A stretch of 64,000 nucleotides of DNA from Candidatus Rokuibacteriota bacterium (GCA_003220345.1 QHSC01000082.1:22398-86397); one strand, 5' to 3'. Positions 42,255 through 52,136 are shown, counted from the first letter of the stretch. Notes: generated by a model not told the origin, from the sequence alone. A program made the numbers and translations.

Positions 42255-44756
42255 ATGTTCACGCTGAGGCTGGCGTGGCGCGAGACGCGGGGAGCGTCTC
42301 GGCAATTCGCGTATCTCATCGCGTGCATCACCCTGGGCGTGGCCGCGCTGGTGGCCGTGGGAAGCTTCGCGACGAGCCTCGAGCGCACGGTGGGGCGCTC
42401 GGCGCGCGCGCTCATGGGCGGCGACGTCGAGATCCGGAGCAGCCAGCCGCTCTCCGCCCGCGCCGAAGCCGTCGTGGACGAGCTCGCGCGTGACGGCGTG
42501 GACACGCTGGGCCATCGCGAGCTGGTCGCCATGTCGACGGGCGCCGGACGCAGCCAGGTCGTCGAGCTGAAGACGATCGCGCCGGGTTACCCGCTGTACG
42601 GCGAGCTCAAGGCGGAGCCGGCCGGGCCCGTGGCCGCGCTCGTGGGCCAGGGCCGCGCCCTCGTCCATCCTTCCCTGCTCCAGAAGCTCGGGCTTTCCGT
42701 GGGCGATCGCATGAGGATCGGCGAGGGCGACTTCACCATCAGCGGCGTCATCCTCCAGGAGCCGGACCGCGCCGTGGGCGTCTTCTCGCTCGGGCCGCGC
42801 GTGATGATCGCGCCCGAGGACCTCGAGCGCACCCGCCTCGTGCGGCCGGGCAGCCGCATCCGGCACCGGACGCTCTTCCGCCTCCCCGCGGGCGCGAGCG
42901 CGGAGGCCTTCAAGGAGAGGCTCGCCGAGAGGCTGCCGGATCCCTCCGTGCGCATCATCACCTACGCCCAGGCCCAGCCGGGCGTCCGCCGCTTCTGGGA
43001 CCAGCTCACGGTCTACCTCGGCCTCACGGGACTGGTCGCCCTCATGGTCGGCGGCATCGGCGTGGCCACGAGCGTGCGCAGCTTCGTGCGCGGCAAGCTC
43101 GACACCATCGCCGTGCTGAAGTCGCTGGGCGCCGGGTGGAAACAGATCCTGGCCGCCTATCTCCTCCAGACCGTGCTGCTGGGATTCGCGGGCAGCCTGC
43201 TCGGCGCCGCGCTCGGCACCGGGCTCCAGCTCGCGCTCGTCCCCGCGCTGGCGCCCCTCTTGCCCTTCCCGCTCGAAGCCTCGCTGTCGCTTCGCTCGGT
43301 GGCCGCCGGGCTCGCCATGGGCACAGGTCTCACGCTGCTCTTCGCGCTCTGGCCGCTCCTCGATATCCGTCGCGTGCCTCCGGCCTTGATCCTCAGGCGC
43401 GATGTCGAAACGCGACTGCCGGGTCGTCGACCCTGGCTGGCCGCCGTGCCCATCGTGGCGGGCCTGGCCGCGCTCGCCTTCTGGCAGGCAGGGTCCGTGA
43501 AGATCGGCGCGCTCTTCGTGGGCGGGCTGGCGGGCGCGCTGCTCTTGCTTGGCGCGACAGCGCGGCTCGTCATCTACGCCGCGCGCCGGCTCCCCCGCGC
43601 CCGCTCGCTCGCCTGGCGCCAGGCCGTGGCCAATCTCCACCGTCCGGACTCTCACGCGGGCGTGGTGCTGATCTCGCTCGGTCTGGCCGTGATGCTCATC
43701 GTCACCGTGGCCCTCCTCGAGCAGAGCCTGCGCGCCGACCTCGTCGATCGCGGACCGGAGCGCTCTCCGGCGTTCTTCTTCATCGACATCCAGCCCGATC
43801 AGGCCGAGGCCTTCCGGAAGCTCGTGACCGACCGTACCGGCCGCCCGCCCGACCTGACCCCGGTCGTTCGCTCTCGCCTGGTCGCGATCAATGGCAGCCC
43901 CGTCTCGCACGCGCCGAGGCACAAGCGCGAGGAAACCTGGTATCTCTCGCGCGAGTACGTGCTGACCTGGGGAGCGGGTCCGCCCGCGCACAACAAGGTC
44001 GTGGCGGGACGCTGGTGGACCGAGGAGGAGGCCCGGCGAGAGCCCCTGATCTCGGTGGAAGAGGAGATCGCCAAGAGCCTCGGCATCACGATCGGCGGCA
44101 CCCTCGGCTTCGACATCCAGGGCGTGACGGTGCAGGCGCGGGTCGTCAATCTCCGCCGCGTCGACTGGCAGAGCTTCAACACCAATTTCTTCGTGATCTT
44201 TTCCCCGGGAGCCCTGGACGGCGCCCCCGCCACCTATCTGGCCACGGCGCGCGCGAAGCCCGAAGACGAAGGCGGCGTGCAGTCGGCGGTCATCGCGGCC
44301 TTTCCGAACGTCACCGTCATTCCCGTCCGCGAAGTGCTCGAGCGTCTCTCCGCCGTCCTCGACCAGATCGCCCTCGCCATCCGGCTCCTCGCCGGGGTCA
44401 GCGTCGCCACCGGCTTGATCGTGACAGCGGGGGCGCTCGGCGTGAGCCGCTATCAACGGCTCTACCAGAGCGTGCTTCTCAAGGCGCTCGGGGCCACGCG
44501 CGGCTTCGTGGCGCGCCTGTTCGCCGTGGAGTACGCGCTCCTCGGGATGGCGGCAGGGCTCTGCGGCTCGCTCCTCGCGGCCGCCCTCGCCTGGGGCGTG
44601 CTCCACTGGGCCCTCGACGTCCGCGTGGGCGTGGGCTCGCCGCTGACCGTGGCCGCCGGCATTGCCGGGGCGACCCTGCTCGCCCTCGGCGTCGGCTTCC
44701 TCGGCACCTGGCGACTCCTCGGGCGGAAGCCTCTCGGCGTGCTTCGAGGGGAATGA
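42255..44756 (+). CDS. ybbP: FtsX-domain ABC permease, YbbP type (833 aa)
   Basis: Large permease with a first TM helix (RQFAYLIACITLGVAALVAV), a MacB-like periplasmic domain, FtsX domain 1 (LTGLVALMVGGIGVATSVR; KSLGAGWKQILAAYLLQT), more helices, a second periplasmic domain and FtsX domain 2 near the C-terminus (ALGATRGFVARLFAVEYALLG). Length equals the E. coli protein (about 804). Membrane lipid or lipoprotein extraction is a reasonable role; the pair with tesA is conserved but its substrate is unknown. Its stop overlaps the next start (ATGA). Confidence 0.92.
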   Translation: MFTLRLAWRETRGASRQFAYLIACITLGVAALVAVGSFATSLERTVGRSARALMGGDVEIRSSQPLSARAEAVVDELARDGVDTLGHRELVAMSTGAGRSQVVELKTIAPGYPLYGELKAEPAGPVAALVGQGRALVHPSLLQKLGLSVGDRMRIGEGDFTISGVILQEPDRAVGVFSLGPRVMIAPEDLERTRLVRPGSRIRHRTLFRLPAGASAEAFKERLAERLPDPSVRIITYAQAQPGVRRFWDQLTVYLGLTGLVALMVGGIGVATSVRSFVRGKLDTIAVLKSLGAGWKQILAAYLLQTVLLGFAGSLLGAALGTGLQLALVPALAPLLPFPLEASLSLRSVAAGLAMGTGLTLLFALWPLLDIRRVPPALILRRDVETRLPGRRPWLAAVPIVAGLAALAFWQAGSVKIGALFVGGLAGALLLLGATARLVIYAARRLPRARSLAWRQAVANLHRPDSHAGVVLISLGLAVMLIVTVALLEQSLRADLVDRGPERSPAFFFIDIQPDQAEAFRKLVTDRTGRPPDLTPVVRSRLVAINGSPVSHAPRHKREETWYLSREYVLTWGAGPPAHNKVVAGRWWTEEEARREPLISVEEEIAKSLGITIGGTLGFDIQGVTVQARVVNLRRVDWQSFNTNFFVIFSPGALDGAPATYLATARAKPEDEGGVQSAVIAAFPNVTVIPVREVLERLSAVLDQIALAIRLLAGVSVATGLIVTAGALGVSRYQRLYQSVLLKALGATRGFVARLFAVEYALLGMAAGLCGSLLAAALAWGVLHWALDVRVGVGSPLTVAAGIAGATLLALGVGFLGTWRLLGRKPLGVLRGE

Positions 44757-45577
44757 GCCCGACCACGCTGGCGGACCGGCTCCGCGCCCTGTTCCCCGAC
44801 GCCTCGGGCCGGAGCCTCAAGCAGTGGCTCGAGTCCGGGCGGGTCGAGGTCAATGGCCGCGTGTGCCGTGACGGGCGGGTGTCCGTGCGCGCCCAGGATC
44901 GGATCCATCTGGCCGGCCGCGGTCCCGTCCCCTTTCCCAGAGGTCTCGGGCTCGTTCACGAGGACGCGGCCATCGTCGTGATGGACAAGCCGCCCGGGCT
45001 TCTCAGCGTGGCGACGGAGCGGGAGCGCGATCGGACCGCCTACCGTCTCCTCTGGGACTACCTCCAGGCCGGCCGGTCACGGTCGAGGCCCTTCATCGTC
45101 CATCGTCTCGACCGCGAGACCTCGGGCCTCCTCGTCTTCGCCAAGTCGCCCGCGGCGAAGGCGCACCTGCAGGCTCAGTTCGAGGCGCGCACGGTGCTGC
45201 GCGTGTACCGGGCCCTCGTGAAGGGGCAGGTGCGCCAGGAGTCGGGCACGCTCGAGAGCCGCCTCGTCGAGGATCGGAGTCTCCGGGTCCGCGCCACCTC
45301 GGGCCGGGAAGGGAAGACCGCGGTCACGCGCTATCGCGTGCTCGGGCGCGGAGCCGACACCACGCTGCTGGAGCTGTCGCTGGGGACGGGGCGGCGCCGT
45401 CAGATCCGGGTTCAGCTCGCGGGGATGGGACACCCGATCGTGGGCGATCGCGAGCACGGCGGCCCCGCCGGGCCTTTTCGCCGCCTGTGCCTCCACGCCA
45501 CCTGCCTCGGCTTCAGTCATCCGGACACCGGTCAGGCCATGCGCTTCGAAAGCGCGGCGCCGGCCGCTTGGGTATAA
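44753..45577 (+). CDS. RluA-family rRNA pseudouridine synthase (274 aa)
   Basis: Pseudouridine synthase with an N-terminal S4-like RNA-binding domain (GRSLKQWLESGRVEVNGRV) and the catalytic aspartate in HRLDRETSGLLVFAK. The later GRRRQIRVQLAGMGHPIVGD is the RluA group motif. Which rRNA position is modified cannot be decided. The ATG at 44753-44755 overlaps the permease stop. The stop TAA is part of the TATAAT of the next promoter. Confidence 0.91.
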   Translation: MSPTTLADRLRALFPDASGRSLKQWLESGRVEVNGRVCRDGRVSVRAQDRIHLAGRGPVPFPRGLGLVHEDAAIVVMDKPPGLLSVATERERDRTAYRLLWDYLQAGRSRSRPFIVHRLDRETSGLLVFAKSPAAKAHLQAQFEARTVLRVYRALVKGQVRQESGTLESRLVEDRSLRVRATSGREGKTAVTRYRVLGRGADTTLLELSLGTGRRRQIRVQLAGMGHPIVGDREHGGPAGPFRRLCLHATCLGFSHPDTGQAMRFESAAPAAWV

Positions 45578-45578
45578 T
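45573..45578 (+). promoter_or_regulatory. -10 box (TATAAT) before the SDR gene
   Basis: Perfect TATAAT overlapping the stop codon of the pseudouridine synthase gene; about 50 bases of leader follow, including the ribosome site GGAGG before the ATG at 45635. No clear -35. Confidence 0.55.
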
Positions 45579-45634
45579 CCGCGCGTTCCACGAAGAGACT
45601 CCCCTCAGCGAGCGGGACACCAACAGGAGGCACC

Positions 45635-46438
45635 ATGGCCGCGTCGCCGTTTTCCCTCGAGAAGAAGGTCGCGATCGTCACCGGAGGCGGGGTGGGCATC
45701 GGCCGCTCCATCGCCGTCGAGTTCGCCCGGGCCGGCGCCGATGTCGTGATCTGCAGCCGCAAGAAGGAGAACCTCGAGCCCGTGGTCGAGGAGATCAAGA
45801 AGCTCGGGCGGCGCTCCTTCTGCGAGGCGGTGGACGTACGCCAGGAGGACGCCGTCAAGGCGCTGGTCGAGCGCACCGCGAAGGAGATGGGACGCCTCGA
45901 CGTCATGGTCAACAACGCCGGCGCCTCCTTCCGCTCGAAGGTCGAGGACATCAGCGCCAACGGCTGGAACGCCGTGATCGGCATCAACGTCAACGGCGTC
46001 TTCTTCGGGTGCAAGTGGGCGGGCAAGCAGATGATGGCGCAGGGTGGCGGCGGGGTCATCATCAATGTGTCCTCCATCGCAGGCGTCTACGGCTCGACCA
46101 TGATGTCGCACTACGGCGCGGCCAAGGCCGCCGTCATCAACTTCACCCGCGCCCTCGGCATGGCGTGGGGACGCCAGGGCATCCGCGTCAACTGCATCGC
46201 CCCGGGACCCATCGAGACCGAGGGCTACCTCGGCGTGCTGACCAAGCAGGATCCGGCCGTGGCCAAGAAGGCCTACGATGCCGTGGCCAGCCGCGTGGGC
46301 ATGGGGCGCTGGGGCAAGGTCCACGAGATCGCCTATCCCTGCATCTTCCTGGCCTCCGACGCCTCGGCCTTCATGAACGGCGCCACCATCGTCGTCGACG
46401 GCGGCCCAAGCGCCCGCGAGGGCGACGAGGCGTCCTGA
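45635..46438 (+). CDS. Short-chain dehydrogenase/reductase (267 aa)
   Basis: Classical SDR oxidoreductase. Cofactor motif TGGGVGIGRS (about 17-26), NNAG, and the Ser-Tyr-Lys triad in NVSSIAGVYG and HYGAAKAAV. Arg/Lys-rich CSRKKENLEP after strand two suggests NADP(H). The last third ends in GATIVVDGGPS. Ribosome site GGAGG precedes the ATG. The thiolase gene follows after 97 bases with its own promoter-like box, so a 3-ketoacyl/3-hydroxyacyl-CoA step is possible; this is inference from position. Confidence 0.92.
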   Translation: MAASPFSLEKKVAIVTGGGVGIGRSIAVEFARAGADVVICSRKKENLEPVVEEIKKLGRRSFCEAVDVRQEDAVKALVERTAKEMGRLDVMVNNAGASFRSKVEDISANGWNAVIGINVNGVFFGCKWAGKQMMAQGGGGVIINVSSIAGVYGSTMMSHYGAAKAAVINFTRALGMAWGRQGIRVNCIAPGPIETEGYLGVLTKQDPAVAKKAYDAVASRVGMGRWGKVHEIAYPCIFLASDASAFMNGATIVVDGGPSAREGDEAS

Positions 46439-46457
46439 CCAGCGACCAGCGGAGCCA

Positions 46458-46486
46458 GTGACCAGCCGGCCCTGAGGGCGTATACT
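46458..46486 (+). promoter_or_regulatory. Promoter-like element before the thiolase gene
   Basis: GTGACC (46458-46463) and TATACT (46481-46486) are 17 bases apart, about 50 bases before the thiolase start. Confidence 0.45.
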
Positions 46487-46535
46487 CCCGTCAACCAACG
46501 GCGTTGTTTGGAACCGGTTTCAGAAAGGAGCCGCC

Positions 46536-47723
46536 ATGAGAGAGGCTGTCGTCGTCGCCAGCTCGCGCACCCCGCTCGCCAAGTCTTTCCGCGGGTCGTT
46601 CAACATGACCCGGCCGGACGATCTGGCCGCTCATTGCATCAAGGACGTCCTGGGCAAGGTCCCCCGGCTCGATTCCTCCGAGATCGAGGACGTCATTCTC
46701 GGCTGCGCTCAGCCCAACGGCCCGCAGGGCAGCAACGTGGCGCGTGTGGCGTTGATTCGCGCCGGACTCCCCGCGTCGGTCGCGGGCACCACGGTCAACC
46801 GCTTCTGCTCGTCGGGGCTGCAGGCGATCGCCATGGCTGCGAGCCAGATCATCCTGGGTGGGGCGGAGGCCGCCATCGGCGGCGGTCTCGAGAGCATCAG
46901 CATGATGAAGCGCGACGGCGATCCGAACCCCTGGGTCAAAGAGAAGAAGCCCGGCATCTACATGGTCATGGGCGACACCGCCGAGGTCGTGGCCAAGCGC
47001 TACAAGATCACCCGTGAGATGCAGGACCAGTACTCCCTCGTGAGCCAGCAGCGCACGGCGCGCGCTCAGGAGGAGGGCTTCTTCAAGGAAGAGCTCGCCC
47101 CGCTGCAGGTCGTGCGCGGCATCATCGACAAGAAGACGGGCGAGATCGCGGGCAAGGAGGACTACTACGTGGACAAGGACGAGTGCAATCGTCCGGACAC
47201 CACGCTGGAGGGGCTCCTCAAGCTGCCCCCACACTTCGACAAGGACAGCGGCCAGGGCACGGTGACGGCGGGCAACTCCTCGCAGCTCTCCGACGGCGCC
47301 TCTGCCACCCTCCTGATGTCCATGGACCGCGCCAAGGCCCTGGGCGTCAAGCCCAAGCTCATCTTCCGCGGCTTCGCGGTGGCCGGCTGCGAGCCGGACG
47401 AGATGGGCATCGGTCCCGTCTACGCGATTCCCAAGCTCCTCAAGCGGCAGGGGCTCAAGATGGACGATATCGACGTGTGGGAGCTCAACGAGGCCTTCGC
47501 TTCGCAGGTCGTGTACTGCCGCGACAAGCTCGGCATCCCGATGGAGAAGCTCAACCTCAACGGCGGATCGATCTCCATCGGCCACCCTTTCGGCATGACG
47601 GGCTCGCGCATGGTCGGCACCATCGCCAGCGAGATGCTGCGGCGCAAGGCGCGCTACGGCGTGGTCACGATGTGCATCGGTGGGGGCCAGGGCGCGGCCG
47701 GACTCTTCGAAGCCTGCAACTAG
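46536..47723 (+). CDS. Acetyl-CoA acyltransferase / thiolase (395 aa)
   Basis: Thiolytic cleavage of 3-ketoacyl-CoA (or the reverse condensation). Catalytic residues: Cys91 (NRFCSSGLQA), His350 (SIGHPFGMTGSR) and Cys380 (MCIGGGQGAA); the NEAFA motif is present. Length and motifs are FadA-like. Ribosome site AAAGGAG is 7 bases upstream. With the SDR upstream and the hydroxyacyl-CoA dehydrogenase at 5 kb it could serve a beta-oxidation-type pathway, but no acyl-CoA dehydrogenase or ligase is in the window. Confidence 0.94.
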   Translation: MREAVVVASSRTPLAKSFRGSFNMTRPDDLAAHCIKDVLGKVPRLDSSEIEDVILGCAQPNGPQGSNVARVALIRAGLPASVAGTTVNRFCSSGLQAIAMAASQIILGGAEAAIGGGLESISMMKRDGDPNPWVKEKKPGIYMVMGDTAEVVAKRYKITREMQDQYSLVSQQRTARAQEEGFFKEELAPLQVVRGIIDKKTGEIAGKEDYYVDKDECNRPDTTLEGLLKLPPHFDKDSGQGTVTAGNSSQLSDGASATLLMSMDRAKALGVKPKLIFRGFAVAGCEPDEMGIGPVYAIPKLLKRQGLKMDDIDVWELNEAFASQVVYCRDKLGIPMEKLNLNGGSISIGHPFGMTGSRMVGTIASEMLRRKARYGVVTMCIGGGQGAAGLFEACN

Positions 47724-47798
47724 GCGGCTGAAAAGGGCCCACCTGCTTTGTTAACTACTGCGGCGGCACCGCGAGGCGTACTCGCGGTGCCGCCGCAG
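47723..47798. repeat. Palindromic element copy 2, with strong central hairpin
   Basis: Starts at the last base of the thiolase stop codon with GGCGGCTGAAAAGGGCCCAC, like the outer arm of the element at 17276-17397. It contains a perfect 17-bp stem (47758-47774 with 47782-47798) around the loop GGCGTAC. The far outer arm of copy 1 is missing. It probably terminates both the thiolase and the opposing kinase transcripts. Confidence 0.8.
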
Positions 47799-47817
47799 TC
47801 GCTGTCTGACTTCCTCC

Positions 47818-50800
47818 TCAGGATCGGCCGCTCAGCACTTCTCTCACGCGGCGCACGAGCTGCTCGGGGTTGAAGGGCTTTTCCAGGAAGGCCGTGCCCG
47901 GCTCGAGCACGCCGTGGTGGACGATGGCGTCGTCGGTGTAGCCCGAGACGAACAGAACCTTCATCTCGAGCCGGACGGCGGCCAGCCGGCGCGCGAGATC
48001 CGCCCCGCTCATGGTGGGCATGACCACATCGGTGAGCAGGAGGTCGATGGGACCCGAGTAGCGCTCGGCGATCAGCATGGCCTCGCCGCCGTGCCCCGCC
48101 TCGAGCACCGTGTAGCCGTACATCTGCAGCGTCTCCAGCACGACCGCCCGCAGCTCGTCCTCGTCCTCCACGAGGAGCACGGTCTCCGTTCCCCCACCCG
48201 CGCGCTGGCGCGGCTCGGGGCTGGGGGCGATCTCTACGCTCTCCTCGATGCGCGGCAGGTAGATCTTGAAGGTCGTGCCGGCGCCGGGCGCGCTGTGGAC
48301 GGAGATGCCGCCGTCGCTTTGCTGGACGATACCGTACACGGTGCTGAGGCCGAGCCCCGTCCCCTTGCCCTGCTCCTTGGTGGTGAAGAACGGCTCGAAG
48401 ATCCGCGCCTGGGTCGCCGCGTCCATGCCGGTGCCGGTGTCGGTCACCGCGAGCACCACCGTGGGGCCGGGACGCGTCCCCGCGTGCTGGGCCTCGCCGT
48501 CCGTCAGCTCGACGTCGCTGGTCTCGATGGTGAGCTTGCCCCCGTCAGGCATGGCGTCGCGGGCATTCACGACCAGGTTCACGATGACCTGCTCGAGCTG
48601 GCCCGGATCGGCTTTGACCCGCCCCAGCGCGGGCGGAAGGACGGTCCGCAGCGCGACGTCCTCGCCGATCAGGCGCCGCAGCATGGATTCCATGTTCTCC
48701 ACCACGGCGTTGAGGTCGAGGACCTTGGGCTGGAGGACCTGCTTGCGGCTGAAAGCGAGGAGCTGTCGGGTCAGCTGGGTGGCGCGCATGGCCGTCTTCC
48801 GGAAGAGCTCGATGTCGCGACGCATCGGGTCCTCGGGACGGAGCCGCTTGAGCAGGAGGTCGCTCCGACCGAGCACGACGGTCATGAGGTTGTTGAAGTC
48901 GTGCGCGATGCCGCCGGCGAGGCGCCCCACCGCCTCCATCTTCTGTGACTGGCGCAGGCTCTCCTCGAGCACCCGGCGGCCCGTGAGGTCCTTGAGCACC
49001 CCGACCGTGCCCGTGAGCGCCCCGCTCGCGTCCCGGAGGAGGGAGATGGAGGCAGAGCCCACGAGGGTCCGGCCGTCCTTGCCGCGGACCACAGCCTCGT
49101 AGTCGCGCACCCGCCCTTCGGCGAGGAGCCGCGCCATGACGGTGCGGGCTTCGTCGGGACCGCTGACATAGAACTCGGCGGCGGTGCGCCCGAACGCCTC
49201 GTCGGCCCCATAGCCGAACATCTCCTCGGCGCCGGGGCTCCAGTACGTGATGCGGCCGTGGACGTCGGTGGTGACGATGGCGTCGGCCGAGCTCGCCGCG
49301 ATCGACTGGAGGAAGTCGCGCGCATCGCGGACCTCCTGGTAGAGCCGTGCCGTCTCCAGCGCGATGGCCGCCCGGTCCGCGAAGGCTTCCACCACCTGCA
49401 CTTCCTCGTCCGTGAATTGCCGGCCCACCGTGTCGCCGAGGGACAGGGCACCGATCACCCGCCCCTGCACGACGAGGGGCACGGCCAGCACCGCCCCGAA
49501 GCCCGCCCGCTTCATTCGCGCCTGATGGTCGGGCGGCTGAGGAATCCGTGGATCGGCCAGCAAGTCCGAGGTGACCACGGGCCGGCGCGAGCGCGCGGCG
49601 AGGCCGATGGCGCCCTGCCCGAGCGGGTAGACGAGCCGGCTTCCCGCGCCCACGCCGTGATCGCCCCGGAGGCTCAGCGATTCGAGATCCTCCGTCTCCG
49701 GCCGCAGACGGAAGAGGGCCGCGTTGGCCACGCGGAGCAGGGTACGCACGCTCTCCACGATCCGATCCGACACCTCGGCGAGGTCGAGCGACTGGCCGAG
49801 CAGGCGACCGATCTCGGCGTGGGCTTCGGCGGTGCGCCGCCGCCGCTCCGTCTCCTGGAGGAGGCGCGCGTTGTCGATGGCCACCGCGGCCTGGCTCGCG
49901 AGGAAGCCCATCAGCTCCCGCTCCTCGTCGGCAAAGCTCCGATGCTCGCCGAAGAAGATGGAGAGCACCCCGATCGCTCGATCCCGGGCGATCAAGGGCA
50001 GTCCCGCGTACGCGTGGAGATCGGCCGCCTCGACGAGGTGCCGATTGACCCAGCGCGGCTCGTGGTCGATGTTCTCGACGAAGACGGGAGTGCGTGACTC
50101 GTAGACGACGCCCGCCACGCCCCGGCCGTACGGGACCTCGCCCGTCTCGAAGATCTCGGACGGCCTCGTGGAATCGCGGGTGAAGTGGCGCCCGACCCGA
50201 AGCACCCCCGTGGCCGAATCGTCGACCAGCACCCCCGCGACCTTCGCGCCGAGAAGCGCGACCGCCGCCTGAGCCACGGCCTCGAGCACCCGTTCGCTGT
50301 CCGTGGCAGCGGCGATCACGCTCGACACGCGCGCGAGCACCGCGAGCTTCTCCGCCCGCGCGTGGCCTACCTCGGCAAGCGTGCGCATGGCGCTCTCCGT
50401 CCGCTTGCGCTCGGTGATGTCGAGCATGACGCTGACGGTGGCCACACGACCCCGCCACGTGATCGGCGTGACGAGGCACTCCATGGACACGAGCGAGCCG
50501 TCGACGCGCTGGGCCTGGAACTCGTACCGCGTGGGCACGGCCTCCCCGCGCTCCTGCGCGCGAGCCATGTCGAGGATGCGCGCGCGATCGTGAGGCGCCA
50601 CGTGGTTGATGGCGCGCAGACCGAGCAGCTCGGCGGGACTCTCGTAGCCCAGGAGGCGGGCGATGGATTGATTGGCGTAGCGGATCACCCCGGCCTCGTG
50701 GATCACGATGCCCTGGAGCGAGCCTTCGACGATGGTCGCGTGCTGCTGGGTCTGCAGGCGAAGTCCGGCGTGGATCCGATGGCGCTCCACGATATGAGGC

Positions 50801-51285
50801 AGCGCGCGCGCGAGCCGCAGCGCCCAGCCCCGGCTCATCACGCGGCAATCGTCGGCGCCCTCGTGGTAGGCGCGGCGGGACAGGCTGGGGTCGTCACGTC
50901 GGGCGAGGGCGATGAGGGTCACCGCGGGGTCCGCGGAGTGGATCTCGCGGAGGGCGTGCGCCTCCGAGGTCTCGGGCACCGCGAGATCGAGGAGCGCGAC
51001 GTCAACGTCTCCTTCGGCCAGGCGCTCGACGGCCTCGGTCATCGTGCCGACGTGGTGGACCTCGACGCGGGGCGTCCGGCTCCGATCGAGGGCGGCCACG
51101 AGCGAGCGGACGGCGGCGGGATCGGACTGGATCAGAAGGACCCGCAGGCACGGCTTGACGGCAGGATCGAGTCGCGGCCGGTTCGAGACCTTCGCTCCTC
51201 CCGGAGGCTGAAGGCGCGTGGACTGCTGATCCTTCCGCGCGTAGACGTTTTGAGCGACGCTACTCGCAGACTTTGCTCGGGCCAT
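47818..51285 (-). CDS. Hybrid sensor histidine kinase: REC-PAS-GAF-GAF-PAS-HisKA-HATPase-REC (1155 aa)
   Basis: Soluble phosphorelay kinase. In order: receiver-like domain (about 45-160, LLDLAVPE), PAS (about 180-290), two GAF domains (about 310-460 and 480-640), PAS (about 650-760), HisKA with the phospho-His in GGIAHDFNNLM, HATPase with VVNLVVNARDAMP and GTGLGLSTVYGIVQQ, and a C-terminal receiver with Asp in LLLTDVVMPTMSG. No membrane segment is seen, so it senses cytoplasmic signals. The start at ATG 51283-51285 has GGGAG six bases ahead; longer frames lack one. No adjacent response-regulator gene. Confidence 0.9.
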   Translation of the reverse strand: MARAKSASSVAQNVYARKDQQSTRLQPPGGAKVSNRPRLDPAVKPCLRVLLIQSDPAAVRSLVAALDRSRTPRVEVHHVGTMTEAVERLAEGDVDVALLDLAVPETSEAHALREIHSADPAVTLIALARRDDPSLSRRAYHEGADDCRVMSRGWALRLARALPHIVERHRIHAGLRLQTQQHATIVEGSLQGIVIHEAGVIRYANQSIARLLGYESPAELLGLRAINHVAPHDRARILDMARAQERGEAVPTRYEFQAQRVDGSLVSMECLVTPITWRGRVATVSVMLDITERKRTESAMRTLAEVGHARAEKLAVLARVSSVIAAATDSERVLEAVAQAAVALLGAKVAGVLVDDSATGVLRVGRHFTRDSTRPSEIFETGEVPYGRGVAGVVYESRTPVFVENIDHEPRWVNRHLVEAADLHAYAGLPLIARDRAIGVLSIFFGEHRSFADEERELMGFLASQAAVAIDNARLLQETERRRRTAEAHAEIGRLLGQSLDLAEVSDRIVESVRTLLRVANAALFRLRPETEDLESLSLRGDHGVGAGSRLVYPLGQGAIGLAARSRRPVVTSDLLADPRIPQPPDHQARMKRAGFGAVLAVPLVVQGRVIGALSLGDTVGRQFTDEEVQVVEAFADRAAIALETARLYQEVRDARDFLQSIAASSADAIVTTDVHGRITYWSPGAEEMFGYGADEAFGRTAAEFYVSGPDEARTVMARLLAEGRVRDYEAVVRGKDGRTLVGSASISLLRDASGALTGTVGVLKDLTGRRVLEESLRQSQKMEAVGRLAGGIAHDFNNLMTVVLGRSDLLLKRLRPEDPMRRDIELFRKTAMRATQLTRQLLAFSRKQVLQPKVLDLNAVVENMESMLRRLIGEDVALRTVLPPALGRVKADPGQLEQVIVNLVVNARDAMPDGGKLTIETSDVELTDGEAQHAGTRPGPTVVLAVTDTGTGMDAATQARIFEPFFTTKEQGKGTGLGLSTVYGIVQQSDGGISVHSAPGAGTTFKIYLPRIEESVEIAPSPEPRQRAGGGTETVLLVEDEDELRAVVLETLQMYGYTVLEAGHGGEAMLIAERYSGPIDLLLTDVVMPTMSGADLARRLAAVRLEMKVLFVSGYTDDAIVHHGVLEPGTAFLEKPFNPEQLVRRVREVLSGRS

Positions 51286-51468
51286 CGACACTCCCTGACC
51301 ACCTCGGGCCATGCGCCGCCAAGAACAGCCGACGTCGCCATCATATCCTCTGGGTCGGGAAGCCCGCGCATGCGCAATCGCCGTCGGAGGCGGAAGGCCT
51401 TGCACCGCCGGTGCGGCAGGCTTGTCCCGGGGCCCGCGACCGGCTGTGGTAGGGAAGTAACCGGCGAG

Positions 51469-51666
51469 CTAGGCCCCGGCGAGATCGCCGAAGGAGCCGA
51501 GAAGAGAGCCGATGGCGACCCTCCGGGCCTCGAGCCAGGCGCGGGTCGCGCAGCAGAAGCCGTTGACCAGATCGCCCTGGCCGTCGGCGGGGACCGATAC
51601 CCCGTGTGTCACGAGGTACACGACGACCGCGAAGCTCAGCATCGTCTCCAGCTGCGTCCGAACCAT
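51469..51666 (-). CDS. Small membrane-associated protein (65 aa)
   Basis: Unrecognised. ATG at 51664-51666 with AAGGAGGGG ahead. One hydrophobic stretch near the N-terminus (MLSFAVVVYLVTHGVSV) is followed by NGFCCATRAWLEARR and a hydrophobic end. It lies alone, upstream of the kinase on the same strand and divergent from the next small gene. Function unknown. Confidence 0.5.
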   Translation of the reverse strand: MVRTQLETMLSFAVVVYLVTHGVSVPADGQGDLVNGFCCATRAWLEARRVAIGSLLGSFGDLAGA

Positions 51667-51815
51667 CGCTCTCCCCTCCTTTCTGTTCGCTGCTGCCCGT
51701 AAGACTGCCCGCCGCCCAGCTCTGTTTACAGCCGAGACGCCGTAAACGCTCCGCGCGGCCACGGCGTCTGGCCATCAAGGAGGGGCGCTTCGAGGCCCCC
51801 CGGGGAGGAATGGAC

Positions 51816-52130
51816 ATGAGGCTCAACGGGACGGTCAACATCGAGCGGGACGACAACGCCAACTACGTGGTCACCTATGCGCCGATCGGGGTGGATCACG
51901 TCGGCCGGCCCCAGCGCAGGTTCAAGGGCTGGCAGCACCTCGTCGCCTTCCTCCAGGGGCCGCTGCACGTCGGCGCGCCGGAAGTCCGCAGCGCGCTGAA
52001 CGCGCTCTTTCGCAATGGAGCTTTTTGCCTGGACGGGGTCTGGCTCAGCGAGGCGGAGATCACGGAGCAGGGCCTGGGGCCGGTCTTCTGTCTCGAGGCT
52101 CCCGGGGGCCTCGCCTACGCTCACGCCTGA
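51816..52130 (+). CDS. Conserved-looking small protein, unknown function (104 aa)
   Basis: Unrecognised soluble protein. Start at ATG 51816-51818, seven bases after GAGG; an in-frame ATG six bases earlier is too close to that site. It has an antiparallel beta-like beginning (RLNGTVNIERDDNANYVVTY) and a helical end. It converges on the ATP-grasp gene with 6 bases between. Nothing links it to a pathway. Confidence 0.55.
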   Translation: MRLNGTVNIERDDNANYVVTYAPIGVDHVGRPQRRFKGWQHLVAFLQGPLHVGAPEVRSALNALFRNGAFCLDGVWLSEAEITEQGLGPVFCLEAPGGLAYAHA

Positions 52131-52136
52131 TCGAGA

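Noticed and set aside
42192..44606. 804-codon open frame on the minus strand opposite ybbP
   Set aside because: Same GC effect: no motif, biased composition, no ribosome site. The plus-strand FtsX permease is convincing.
43136..44752. Long upstream extension of the pseudouridine synthase frame inside ybbP
   Set aside because: Arg/Pro-rich shadow with no homology; the real start at 44753 overlaps the ybbP stop as ATGA.
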